DNA of 7,168 bases from Solirubrobacterales bacterium (GTDB taxonomy: Bacteria > Actinomycetota > Thermoleophilia > Solirubrobacterales > Solirubrobacteraceae): positions 1-7,168 of the forward strand of contig JAOPZU010000457.1 in NCBI GenBank assembly GCA_025963955.1. The letters run 5' to 3'. Shown here piece by piece: positions 1 through 5,302 of this stretch. Below the pieces are notes generated by a model that ran no database searches, was not told where the DNA came from, and worked only from the letters and a program-made list of their open reading frames with translations. Within the stretch, counting starts at the first letter, position 1. Every line of letters begins with the position of its first letter. The translations under genes and the position numbers were made by a program.

Positions 1-106
1 CCAGCACCTGGCGCAGGCGCGGCGACGTTGTCCTGGTCGTTCGGCCCGGGCCGGCGCGGCCGCAGGAAGCGGTCAGCGCGGGGTCGCCCAGAGCCCGGTG
101 GGACAT
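1..106 (-). CDS. Possible 5' end of a gene running off the left edge
   Basis: Unrecognised and uncertain. Reading leftward from an ATG at 106 the frame stays open to the window edge, about 35 codons, and nearly all third positions are G or C, as in the confident genes here. The peptide starts MSHRALGDPALTAS and shows no domain that I can name; the last visible residues, RLRQVL, could be entering a helix. A second minus-strand frame from an ATG at 155 is also open to the edge and cannot be excluded. No clear ribosome binding site precedes either start. The palindrome at 161-173, just upstream, is the main reason to suspect a minus-strand gene, divergent from murB. The plus strand is open too in the murB frame until a TGA at 234-236, but that looks like a shadow. 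Confidence 0.2.
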   Translation of the reverse strand, partial: MSHRALGDPALTASCGRAGPGRTTRTTSPRLRQVL

Positions 107-146
107 CGCCGAGCGGCGGCGGGGTGCGGGTGACGAGCGACCACAC

Positions 147-180
147 GACGACCATAGCACCTTGTCTATCAAGTCGGTAG
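147..180 (-). promoter_or_regulatory. Candidate promoter with operator-like palindrome
   Basis: On the minus strand CTTGATAGACAAG (173-161) has CTTG/CAAG arms around a 5-base centre. It is followed closely by TGCTATGGT, which fits an extended -10 (TGN then TATGGT). The palindrome would fill the spacer just upstream of the -10, where a repressor of MarR or similar type would block polymerase. The matching -35 (TACCGA at 17-bp spacing) is poor. This AT-richer patch stands out from its very GC-rich surroundings. Function is inferred only. Confidence 0.27.
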
Positions 181-236
181 GGAATGGTCAGAGGCGGCCG
201 CTGCGGGACGCACTCGCGCGTGGCCGCGTAGCCTGA

Positions 237-1322
237 GTGGCAGTGCCCGGTCCGCTTGCTCCGTTCACCACCCTCCGCCTCGGGGGCCCCCCGCGGCGCC
301 TGGTCGAAGCGCGGGACGAGGCCACCCTGATCGACGCGGTGCGGGCGGCCGACGAGGCCGGCGAGCCGCTGTTGCTGCTCGGTGGCGGCTCCAACGTCGT
401 CATCGCGGACGACGGCTTCCCGGGGGTCGCTGTCCTGGTCCGGACGAGCGGCGTCACGCGTGTGGACGGCGGCGGCAAGGTCGTCCTCACCGTCGCCGCG
501 GGGGAGGACTGGGACGCCTTCGTCGCGCGCTGCGTGGCTGAGGACCTGGCGGGCGTCGAGGGACTGAGCGGCATCCCCGGCTCGGTCGGCGCGACCCCGA
601 TCCAGAACGTCGGCGCCTACGGGCAGGACGTCTCCGAGACCGTCGTCGGCGTGCGTGTCTACGACCGCGAGCGCGGGACGATCGTCTCCGGTGACGCGCG
701 CAGCTGCCGCTTCGGCTACCGCCACTCGCGCTTCAAGGACCAGCCGGATCGCTTCGTCCTGCTCGACGTCAGCTTCGCGCTCGACCGGTCCCCGGACTCG
801 CGTCCGCTGAAGTACGTCGAGCTGACGCGGGCGCTGGGGGTGTCCGTCGGGGCGTCCGCGCCGCTGGCCGACGTCCGCGCGGCGGTGCTCGGGCTCCGGA
901 GCGCCAAGGGCATGGTGCTCGACGGGGCCGACCACGACACCTGGTCCGCCGGCTCGTTCTTCACGAACCCGATCCTCGATCTCGCGGCCTTCCAGACGCT
1001 GGACGCTCGCGTCCTCGAGCAGTACGGGCCGGACGCGCGGTTGCCGCGCTATCCGGAGCCGGACGGCCGCCTGAAGACCTCGGCGGCGTGGCTCATCGAG
1101 CGCGCCGGCTTCGGCAAGGGCTTCGCGGTGGAACCCGGGGCGCCGGCGTCCGTCTCGACGAAGCACAGCCTCGCGCTGACCAACCGGGGGGGCGCCCGCA
1201 CCGGGGACCTCGTCGCCCTGGCCGAAGCCGTCGCGGACGGGGTGCAGGCCCGCTTCGGCGTCCGACTCGTACCGGAGCCCGTCTTCGTCGGCCACGCCTG
1301 GGGCGGCGCGGCCGACGGCTGA
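237..1322 (+). CDS. murB: UDP-N-acetylmuramate dehydrogenase (MurB), type I
   Basis: Cytoplasmic FAD enzyme that reduces UDP-GlcNAc-enolpyruvate to UDP-MurNAc with NADPH, the second committed step of peptidoglycan synthesis. The FAD-binding part runs over about residues 8-180: LAPFTTLRLGG at 7-17, GGGSN at 49-53, and GLSGIPGSVGATPIQNVGAYGQ at about 109-130. FGYRHSRFK at 159-167 carries the conserved arginine (R162). The substrate domain follows, with SAGSFFTNP (catalytic serine S240), AAWLIERAGFGKG and the C-terminal PEP giving the glutamate E347. The 361 residues and the loop around KYVELTRAL match the longer type I (E. coli-like) form. An in-frame TGA lies directly before the GTG at 237, so translation starts there or at the GTG at 243; neither has a good Shine-Dalgarno. 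TAGCCT at 229-234, eight bases before 243, could be a -10 for a leaderless message. Its stop is 6 bp from the stop of the convergent AraC gene. Confidence 0.96.
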   Translation: MAVPGPLAPFTTLRLGGPPRRLVEARDEATLIDAVRAADEAGEPLLLLGGGSNVVIADDGFPGVAVLVRTSGVTRVDGGGKVVLTVAAGEDWDAFVARCVAEDLAGVEGLSGIPGSVGATPIQNVGAYGQDVSETVVGVRVYDRERGTIVSGDARSCRFGYRHSRFKDQPDRFVLLDVSFALDRSPDSRPLKYVELTRALGVSVGASAPLADVRAAVLGLRSAKGMVLDGADHDTWSAGSFFTNPILDLAAFQTLDARVLEQYGPDARLPRYPEPDGRLKTSAAWLIERAGFGKGFAVEPGAPASVSTKHSLALTNRGGARTGDLVALAEAVADGVQARFGVRLVPEPVFVGHAWGGAADG

Positions 1323-1328
1323 GGACCG

Positions 1329-1751
1329 CTACGCGGCGACCGCCTCGCGGACCGGCTCGCTCACGGAGCGGCCGTGGTCGGCGGACCCGCGGCCCGCGCG
1401 CCACTGCAGCGGCGTGACGCCGCCGTAGCGCCGGAACGCCTTGGCGAACTGCGCGCTCTGGCGGTAGCCGACGTGGCGCGCGATGTCCCGGACGGGCGTG
1501 TTGGTGTGGCTCAGGAGGTCCGCGGCGCGCTGCATGCGTAGGCGCGTGAGGTACGCGCGGAAGGTGTCGTCGTCCTCCTCGAAGAGGCGCTGCACCTGGC
1601 GGCGGGAGGAGGACACGGCCCGCGCCACGTCGTCCAGCGTCAGGTCGGACTCGCCGTAGCGCTCGTCGAGGAACTCGCGCACTTCGGAGTACAGCTCACG
1701 CCGCAGCGCGATCGTGAGCGGGCGGTGCTGCACGGGGGGCGTGTTGCTCAT
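1329..1751 (-). CDS. Minimal AraC-family transcriptional regulator (DNA-binding domain only)
   Basis: A 140-residue protein that is almost only the AraC/XylS DNA-binding domain with its two helix-turn-helix units. The first covers about residues 38-60 (LTLDDVARAVSSSRRQVQRLFEED); the second covers about 85-118, with the family hallmark DIARHVGYRQSAQFAKAFRRYGGVTPLQWR. The usual 150-200 residue ligand-binding or dimerisation domain is absent, so any signal is unknown; it may respond to nothing and act by abundance, like the short MarA/SoxS type. Start: ATG at 1751 is preceded by AAGGGG very close to it. A GTG at 1772 in the same frame would add MLRRTRG but has no ribosome binding site. It lies 120 bp downstream of the acyl-CoA dehydrogenase on the same strand. 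The gap holds GC hairpins and an inverted repeat, so it may have its own promoter. Targets cannot be read from the sequence. Confidence 0.9.
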   Translation of the reverse strand: MSNTPPVQHRPLTIALRRELYSEVREFLDERYGESDLTLDDVARAVSSSRRQVQRLFEEDDDTFRAYLTRLRMQRAADLLSHTNTPVRDIARHVGYRQSAQFAKAFRRYGGVTPLQWRAGRGSADHGRSVSEPVREAVAA

Positions 1752-1755
1752 GCCC

Positions 1756-1789
1756 CTTGTACGGCGCAGCACGCAGAAAGGCGCACAAG
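1756..1789. promoter_or_regulatory. Inverted repeat in the leader of the AraC-type gene
   Basis: CTTGT at 1756-1760 and ACAAG at 1785-1789 are inverted copies. On the minus strand the arms extend to CTTGTGCGC and GCGC-CGT-ACAAG, matching over nine bases if a 3-base insertion is allowed. The repeat sits 5-38 bases upstream of the ATG at 1751, a natural position for an autoregulatory site or a leader hairpin. The arms are short in GC-rich DNA, so chance is a real alternative. Confidence 0.2.
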
Positions 1790-1836
1790 ACGTTGAAGGT
1801 TTTCTTCTTACCGCGTGCGCGGCCCCGGGAGCGGCG

Positions 1837-1855
1837 GGCGGCGGGGCGCGCCGCC
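1837..1855 (-). terminator. GC hairpin downstream of the acyl-CoA dehydrogenase
   Basis: GGCGGCG (1837-1843) pairs perfectly with CGCCGCC (1849-1855) around a 5-base loop, 17 bases after the dehydrogenase stop. A second small perfect hairpin, CCGCG-TG-CGCGG, lies at 1811-1822. Neither is followed by a T-run on the minus strand (the next bases read TAAGAAGAAAA), so neither is a canonical intrinsic terminator. In high-GC bacteria T-less hairpins sometimes mark 3' ends, which is the only reason for the call. Confidence 0.25.
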
Positions 1856-1871
1856 GTCCCCGCCGGTCCGG

Positions 1872-3128
1872 TCACTTGATGTGCATGCCGCTGATCGCGC
1901 GCGCGATGACGATGCGCTGGATCTCGCTCGTGCCCTCGAAGAGCGTGTAGATCTTCGCGTCGCGGTGCCAGCGCTCGACGGGATACTCGCGCGTGTAGCC
2001 GTTGCCGCCGAGGATGTGGATCGCGCGCTCGGTCGCCCAGGTCGCGACCTCGCCGGCCTTGAGCTTGCTCATCGAGCCCTCCGCGTTATCGAAGCGCTGT
2101 CCGGTGCGGCCCATCCACGACGCGCGCCACACGAGCAGGCGCGCCGCGTCGATCTCCATCTTCATGTCCGCCAGGGCGAACGCGATCGACTGGTTCTCGA
2201 TGATCTTGCGGCCGAACTGCTCGCGCTCCTTGGCGTACTCCAGGGCGTACTCGTAGGCGGCGCGGGCGATGCCGATGGCCTGGGCGCCGACGGTCGGCCG
2301 GGACGCCTCGAAGGTCTGCATCGCCGCCTGCGACTTGGCCTTCTTGCCCTCGCGGACACGGGCCAGGCGCTCGTCGAGCTTCTCCTTGCCGCCGAGGACG
2401 TAGTCCGCCGGGATCCGCGCGTCGTCGAGGTAGACGTCCGCGGTGTGGGAGGCGCGCAGGCCGTGCTTGGACACCTTCGCGCCCTGCGTGATGCCCTTGC
2501 ACTCGCTCATCGGGACGATGAACGCAGCGTGGCCACGGGAGCCGAGCTCCCGGTCGACCGACGCGATGACGACGTGCACGTCGGAGATGCCGCCGTTCGT
2601 CGCCCACGCCTTCTGGCCGTTGAGGACCCACTCGTTCGTGGTGTCGTCGAACTTCGCGGTCGTCCGGATCTGGGAGACGTCGGAGCCGGCGTTCGGCTCG
2701 GAGGCGCAGAAGGCGGCGACCTTCACCTCGTCCGGCGTGCCGTAGCAGCGCGGGATCCAGTGGCCGATCTGCTCGCCCGTGCCCTGGCCGACGATGGCGG
2801 CGACGGCGAGCGTCGTGCCCATGATCGCCATGCCGAGGCCCGCGTCGCCCCAGAAGAGCTCCTCGTTGACAATCGGCAGCGTCAGGCCGGTCGGATCCGC
2901 GAAGAACTGCGCGATGCCCTCGAACCCGTACAGGCCGATCTTCGCGGCCTCCTGGATGATCGGCCAGGGCGTGACCTCCTTCTCGTCCCATTCGGACGCT
3001 GCGGGGCGCATCACGTCCTTCGCGAACCCGTGCACCCAGTCCCGCACGTCCTTCTGGTCCTGGGTGAGGGCGAGCGTGAAGACGGGCTCGGTGGCGGTGG
3101 CGGTCTCGACCGCGGTGCTGGCTTCCAT
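1872..3128 (-). CDS. Acyl-CoA dehydrogenase
   Basis: FAD-dependent acyl-CoA dehydrogenase of 418 residues. It would oxidise an acyl-CoA to the trans-2-enoyl-CoA and pass electrons to electron-transfer flavoprotein, as in fatty-acid or branched-chain acyl catabolism; the substrate cannot be told from the sequence. The N-terminal helical domain spans about 20-135. The middle beta domain carries FCASEPNAGSD (140-150), a variant of the family signature, and KAWATNGG (173-180). The C-terminal helices carry REQFGRKIIENQSIAFALADM (302-322) and GGNGYTREYPVERWHRDAK. LFEGTSEIQR at 396-405 supplies the probable catalytic base, E398. Residues about 247-272 form a long charged stretch (KEKLDERLARVREGKKAKSQ) where most family members have a short turn. 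Start: ATG at 3128 gives a normal length. Upstream in-frame starts would add unrelated sequence, and TACAGT lies six bases before the ATG. No ETF or other beta-oxidation gene is adjacent. Confidence 0.94.
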   Translation of the reverse strand: MEASTAVETATATEPVFTLALTQDQKDVRDWVHGFAKDVMRPAASEWDEKEVTPWPIIQEAAKIGLYGFEGIAQFFADPTGLTLPIVNEELFWGDAGLGMAIMGTTLAVAAIVGQGTGEQIGHWIPRCYGTPDEVKVAAFCASEPNAGSDVSQIRTTAKFDDTTNEWVLNGQKAWATNGGISDVHVVIASVDRELGSRGHAAFIVPMSECKGITQGAKVSKHGLRASHTADVYLDDARIPADYVLGGKEKLDERLARVREGKKAKSQAAMQTFEASRPTVGAQAIGIARAAYEYALEYAKEREQFGRKIIENQSIAFALADMKMEIDAARLLVWRASWMGRTGQRFDNAEGSMSKLKAGEVATWATERAIHILGGNGYTREYPVERWHRDAKIYTLFEGTSEIQRIVIARAISGMHIK

Positions 3129-3134
3129 CCCCAA

Positions 3135-3156
3135 ACTGTAACGAACGCTTGCGTTC
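3135..3156 (-). promoter_or_regulatory. Leaderless-type promoter and TetR-style operator of the dehydrogenase
   Basis: On the minus strand TACAGT (3140-3135) fits the actinobacterial -10 TANNNT and ends exactly six bases before the ATG at 3128, the spacing expected if transcription starts on the A of the ATG. No Shine-Dalgarno is present, which agrees. Two bases upstream of the -10 lies a palindrome, GAACGC-TT-GCGTTC (3143-3156), with perfect 6-bp arms. AACG/CGTT palindromes are typical of TetR-family repressors of acyl-CoA and phenylacetate catabolism (for example PaaR). The palindrome would fill the -35/-10 spacer, so binding would block polymerase. No strong -35 is visible and no TetR gene lies in the window, so the regulator would act in trans. 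Confidence 0.45.
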
Positions 3157-3215
3157 AACTGCCCCATTTCGTCGCACGCTGGTGGTAGCGCGGACGCGGG
3201 AAGCCGCGCGAGGGT

Positions 3216-3242
3216 CCAGGGATGCGCATCCCGATGCCCTGG
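3216..3242. promoter_or_regulatory. Palindrome centred on the start of the AbiEi/DUF559 gene
   Basis: GGGATGCGCATCCC (3219-3232) is a perfect 14-bp palindrome that contains the ATG start at 3222. An outer dyad, CCAGGG (3216-3221) with CCCTGG (3237-3242), overlaps it. GAGGG at 3210-3214, seven bases before the ATG, is a good ribosome binding site and supports this start. AbiEi-type antitoxins are known to bind inverted repeats at their own promoters, so autoregulation or translational masking by an RNA hairpin is plausible, but unproven. Confidence 0.33.
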
Positions 3243-4202
3243 CACGAGCTGCGTCCATCCGGGGTGGATAGTGCACCCCGGAGCGACGCAGGTCCGCAGA
3301 TTCGTGCGCTTGGCGCGCTGCAGCATGGGGTGCTCGCACGCTGGCAGCTGCTCGAGCTCGGCGTGCCGGCCCACGTCGTGCGGTACGCCGTGCGCAGCGG
3401 CGGCCTGATCCGCCTCCGCCGAGGCGTGTACGCGGTCGGGCACGCCGCACTGTCGACGAACGGGTGGTTGATGATGGCCGTCCTTGCCGCCGGTGAGGAC
3501 ACGGCGGTGAGCCACCGCACCGCCACCCACGAGCACGGCTTGAGGGTCTTCGCCCCCGCGCTGATCGAGGTCACGCGCGCCGGCGGGCCGCTCGCGATCC
3601 CGGGGGTCACCGTTCACCGCACGAGGGCCTGGCACCTGGACGACGTCGTCCTCCTCGACGGGGTGCCCATCACCTCGGTCTGCCGGTCGATCGTGGACTT
3701 CGCGGACGTCGGCACCGCCCAGGCGCTCGACAGCGTCTTCGCCCAGGCAGAGATCCGGCAGCTCGACGTCTCCGGTCTCGATGCAGCGGTCGAGCGCGTG
3801 CGCGGGCGCACGGGCCCCGGGCCCGCGCGTCTGCGCGAGGCCCGCGAGCGTCTCGCGGCGCTCGGCATCGTCCTCACCCGGTCCGAGGGCGAGGAGCTCC
3901 TTCGGCGTCTTCTGGACGACGCGGGCCTCCGGCCCCCACAGATGAACTGCGACGTGGCGGGCGACGAGCTCGACGCCGGATGGCCCGACGTGCGCGTGGG
4001 CATCGAGCTCGACTCGTGGCGGTACCGCCGCGGGAGGGTGCGCTTCGTCCGCGACCGCGCGAAGCTGCGCCGCATGACGCTGGCCGGGTGGACCATCCTG
4101 CCCTTCACCGGACAGGAACTCGTCCACCAGCCCCAGCTCGTGGCGCGGGAAGCCGGGTTACTGCTGGCCTGCGGGAGAGCTGGGTCGATCCGGGGTCGAT
4201 AG
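3222..4202 (+). CDS. AbiEi-like winged-helix domain fused to a DUF559/Vsr-like nuclease
   Basis: 326 residues, probably a DNA-binding nuclease. Residues about 26-75 (IRALGALQHGVLARWQLLELGVPAHVVRYAVRSGGLIRLRRGVYAVGH) match the winged-helix N-terminus of AbiEi-family antitoxins. A middle region to about 215 follows, with SHRTATHEHGL and VHRTRAWHLDDVVLLDGVPITSVCRSIVDFA, as in AbiEi C-terminal domains. Residues about 218-315 resemble DUF559/Vsr-fold nucleases: E222 or E224 in SEGEE, D251 in ELDAGWPD, E262 and D264 in IELDSW, then RDRAKLRRMTLAGWTILPFT. The spaced D, E-x-D set fits a PD-(D/E)xK-like active site. No AbiEii toxin gene is next to it. Start ATG 3222 has GAGGG seven bases upstream; ATG 3234 and the GTG giving V37 are alternatives. 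Residues 9-24 and the last residues with the stop are encoded inside two copies of a hairpin repeat. The gene diverges from the dehydrogenase and converges on the peptidase. Calling it an antitoxin would be misleading without a partner. Confidence 0.8.
   Translation: MRIPMPWHELRPSGVDSAPRSDAGPQIRALGALQHGVLARWQLLELGVPAHVVRYAVRSGGLIRLRRGVYAVGHAALSTNGWLMMAVLAAGEDTAVSHRTATHEHGLRVFAPALIEVTRAGGPLAIPGVTVHRTRAWHLDDVVLLDGVPITSVCRSIVDFADVGTAQALDSVFAQAEIRQLDVSGLDAAVERVRGRTGPGPARLREARERLAALGIVLTRSEGEELLRRLLDDAGLRPPQMNCDVAGDELDAGWPDVRVGIELDSWRYRRGRVRFVRDRAKLRRMTLAGWTILPFTGQELVHQPQLVAREAGLLLACGRAGSIRGR
3246..3294 (+). repeat. Hairpin repeat, left copy (49 bp)
   Basis: Matches 4177-4225 at 44 of 49 positions in the same orientation; differences fall at 3252, 3256, 3266, 3283 and 3292. 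It folds on itself: the arms 3246-3265 and 3275-3294 pair with three mismatches around the 9-base loop GGATAGTGC. The core is CCGGGGT/ACCCCGG. It lies 24 bases inside the nuclease gene if the ATG at 3222 is used, and there encodes ELRPSGVDSAPRSDAG. Confidence 0.85.
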
Positions 4203-4225
4203 TGCACCCCGGATCGACGCAGCTC
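4177..4225 (+). repeat. Hairpin repeat, right copy (49 bp), over the stop codon
   Basis: A nearly perfect inverted repeat: GAGCTG pairs with CAGCTC, then one G-G mismatch (4183/4219), then 13 perfect pairs, GTCGATCCGGGGT (4184-4196) with ACCCCGGATCGAC (4206-4218), around the loop CGATAGTGC. The TAG stop of the nuclease gene (4200-4202) lies in the loop, and the hairpin ends 3 bases before the stop of the convergent peptidase gene. It fills the whole 26-bp gap, so it may also act as a two-way 3'-end hairpin, though neither side has a T-run. Confidence 0.88.
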
Positions 4226-4228
4226 GCC

Positions 4229-5302
4229 TCAGCTCGCCCGCCCCCGCGCTCCGGACCCCGCCGCCGCCGCGCGCGCCGCGCCGACCGCCCGGTCCACGAA
4301 CAGGAGCTTCTCGATCACCGCGTCGGTGAGGACGAAGGGGTAGAGGTCGGCGATCCCCATCGAGCGGCAGATGCCGTTCATCGCGTAGGTGAAGGGGATC
4401 CAGTCCTCGAGGGTCTGACGGAAGCCGAGGTCGGCGGTGTCCGCGGGCTGGGCCAGGGCGGTCTGCATACCGTGGGAGGCCGCGGTCTGCGACGTGTCGA
4501 CGATGTGCAGGTAGTGCGCCCACGTCTCGGCCCAGTCCTCCCACGGGTGCATCGTCGCGTACGCGCTCACGTGCCGGGCCGCCCAGTCGACGGGCGGGCC
4601 CTGGTCGTAGTGGCGCTCGAGTGCGGCGCCGTAGTCCTCGCGCTCGTCGCCGAAGAGCTCGCGGTAGCGGTCGATGAGCCCGGTCTCCTCGACGACGATG
4701 GGCCAGTAGTAGTGGCCGATCTCGTGGCGGAAGTGGCCGATCACCGTGCGGTAGGGCTCCCCGAGCTGCGAGCGCATCATCTCCCGGTGGGCGTTGTTGG
4801 CCTCGTCCAGGTCAAGGGTGATGACGCCGTCGGCGTGGCCGGTCTGTACGGACCACTCGCCGGGGGACAGCAGGTTGAAGGCCAGTCCGCCCTCGCCGAC
4901 CTCCTGGTAGCCGCGCAGCGGCAGCCCGAGCTCCAGCAGGGTGAAGACGACGCGTCGCTTCGCCGCCTCGGCGTCCGCGAAGTCGACCAGGCCGTCCGGG
5001 TCGTCGTCGGCGGGCCGCGTCTGCGTCAGCACGCAGCTCTCGCACAGCGCGTCGGGGACCCGGACGAGCCAGTTGCAGCGGGCGAGGTCGTCGTTCGCGC
5101 AGCGGAAGCGGACGGCGTGGTCGTTCGGCCGGTCGGCGGGCGGGACGACCCGTAGCCGTCCCTCCGACAGCGGCTCCTCGACCTGCACCGTCACGAGCTC
5201 GCGGCGCCCCGCGTCGAACCCGAGCCCGGACATGCAGTTCAGGCACAGCGAGTTCTCGAAGAAGACCATCTGCGCGCAGGCGGCGCAGTGGAACATGCGC
5301 AT
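4229..5302 (-). CDS. Putative zinc-binding metallopeptidase with N-terminal zinc ribbons (COG4307 type)
   Basis: 357 residues, no signal peptide or membrane segment, so probably cytoplasmic. It opens with a zinc ribbon (C6, C9, C20, C23); a second cysteine group follows at C68, C76, C87 and C90. The peptidase-like domain carries HFRHEIGHYYW, with the HExxH zinc site at residues 193-197, and HPWEDWAETWAHYLHIVDT at 252-270, whose E255 or E259 is the likely third zinc ligand. This layout matches the poorly characterised family annotated as putative zinc-binding peptidase (zinc-ribbon plus Peptidase_Mx domains). No substrate is known to me, and activity is predicted only from the motifs. The tail after about residue 340 is alanine/glycine-rich. 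The ATG at 5302 follows the TAG of the upstream gene with no gap, implying translational coupling; an ATG two codons later (5296) is an alternative. It converges on the nuclease gene. Confidence 0.85.
   Translation of the reverse strand: MRMFHCAACAQMVFFENSLCLNCMSGLGFDAGRRELVTVQVEEPLSEGRLRVVPPADRPNDHAVRFRCANDDLARCNWLVRVPDALCESCVLTQTRPADDDPDGLVDFADAEAAKRRVVFTLLELGLPLRGYQEVGEGGLAFNLLSPGEWSVQTGHADGVITLDLDEANNAHREMMRSQLGEPYRTVIGHFRHEIGHYYWPIVVEETGLIDRYRELFGDEREDYGAALERHYDQGPPVDWAARHVSAYATMHPWEDWAETWAHYLHIVDTSQTAASHGMQTALAQPADTADLGFRQTLEDWIPFTYAMNGICRSMGIADLYPFVLTDAVIEKLLFVDRAVGAARAAAAGSGARGRAS

Larger units (their letters stand above)
3246..4225 (+). mobile_element. Candidate nuclease cassette bounded by hairpin repeats
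   Basis: Two near-identical 49-bp hairpin repeats in direct orientation bound almost the whole of one gene for a DNA-binding nuclease. The repeats are offset by 931 bp, not a multiple of three, so they are read in different frames and cannot be a protein-level duplication. The layout resembles a small element with palindromic ends recognised by its own protein, as in IS200/IS605 elements or REP-associated tyrosine transposases, although this protein is not of either family. There is no clear target-site duplication. The alternative is a hairpin family scattered through the genome and merely placed here twice. The call rests on architecture alone. Confidence 0.33.

Noticed and set aside
188..574. 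128-codon minus-strand frame over the start of murB
   Set aside because: Serine/threonine/arginine-rich shadow of the murB N-terminus.
1815..3188. Long plus-strand open frame of 457 codons opposite the acyl-CoA dehydrogenase
   Set aside because: Low-complexity arginine/leucine/alanine-rich product with no domain. It is antisense to a gene with clear motifs, as expected from high-GC codon bias.
3129..4127. N-terminal extension of the dehydrogenase frame up to 4127 (751 codons in total)
   Set aside because: The extension is antisense to the nuclease gene and shows no family similarity; the ATG at 3128 gives the normal length.
3195..4155. 12-bp identity CGCGGGAAGCCG at 3195-3206 and 4144-4155
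   Set aside because: Its spacing (949 bp) differs from that of the hairpin repeats (931 bp) and the second copy is inside nuclease coding sequence, so it is not part of the same repeat and is likely chance.
3222..4202. Calling the locus a complete AbiE toxin-antitoxin system
   Set aside because: No AbiEii nucleotidyltransferase gene is adjacent; both neighbours are clearly other enzymes.
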